Shown piece after piece: positions 13,832 to 13,847 of a stretch of DNA of 13,847 nt; the stretch's first letter is position 1; every line of letters starts with the position of its first letter. A program made the position numbers and the translations under genes. Source of the DNA: CAZFYZ01 sp964523735 (GTDB taxonomy: Bacteria; Armatimonadota; UBA5829); NCBI GenBank assembly GCA_964523735.1, contig CAZFYZ010000108.1, forward strand, positions 1-13,847, given 5' to 3'. The notes below the pieces were generated by a model, which was not told the origin of the DNA, made no database searches, and saw nothing but the letters and a program-made list of their open reading frames with translations.

Positions 13832-13847
13832 TACGACGTCCGGGGCG

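Overview
The window carries an operon for an NAD(P)H-linked trimeric [FeFe]-hydrogenase of the HndABCD/HydABC type, preceded by what looks like a dedicated hydrogen- and redox-sensing module. Every gene is on the minus strand, so transcription runs from high to low coordinates. The host is an anaerobic or fermentative bacterium with G+C above half. Its phylum cannot be fixed from the sequence. The Rex-like sites, the HndABCD architecture and the abundant GCGAAA-type intergenic repeats would fit Armatimonadota, Chloroflexota or similar uncultivated anaerobes, but that is a guess.

Right side (about 9998-13831), in transcription order: an MFS transporter; a VapBC-type toxin-antitoxin pair with a promoter and inverted repeat in and just after the 3' end of the transporter gene; an HI0933/BaiN-like flavoprotein whose TTG start overlaps the toxin stop; and a LemA family membrane protein. 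The 176-base gap at 9822-9997 holds two near-consensus Rex operators on either side of a weak promoter candidate. This is the probable control region of the hydrogenase operon.

Sensory/regulatory block (5721-9821): a DRTGG-like protein, an RsbW-like GHKL ATPase, a sensory-type [FeFe]-hydrogenase homologue whose proton-relay Cys is Ala, a second DRTGG protein, a PHP-domain phosphoesterase and a second GHKL ATPase without a phospho-acceptor domain. Several of these genes overlap (8 nt, 50 nt and 8 nt), which suggests coupled translation. A two-helix membrane protein of unknown role follows.

Catalytic block (1-5345): HndB (thioredoxin-like Fe-S protein), HndA (NuoE-like), a 1013-residue HndC in which the NuoF module is fused to a GltD/NfnB-like FAD-NAD(P) oxidoreductase, and the catalytic subunit HndD, cut by the window edge after its L2 motif. 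My inference is that Rex senses NADH/NAD+ at the promoter while the H-cluster sensor and its ATPase/DRTGG/PHP partners report hydrogen or redox state. The enzyme would then couple H2 to NAD(H), possibly to NADP(H) through the fused domain, and to ferredoxin.

Two repeat families stand out. Imperfect inverted repeats built from GCGAAA-like units fill most of the larger intercistronic gaps. A G/C-rich palindromic repeat is inserted in frame into both the PHP protein and the flavoprotein. No rRNA, tRNA, CRISPR array or insertion sequence was seen, and no stretch over 300 bases lacks a gene.
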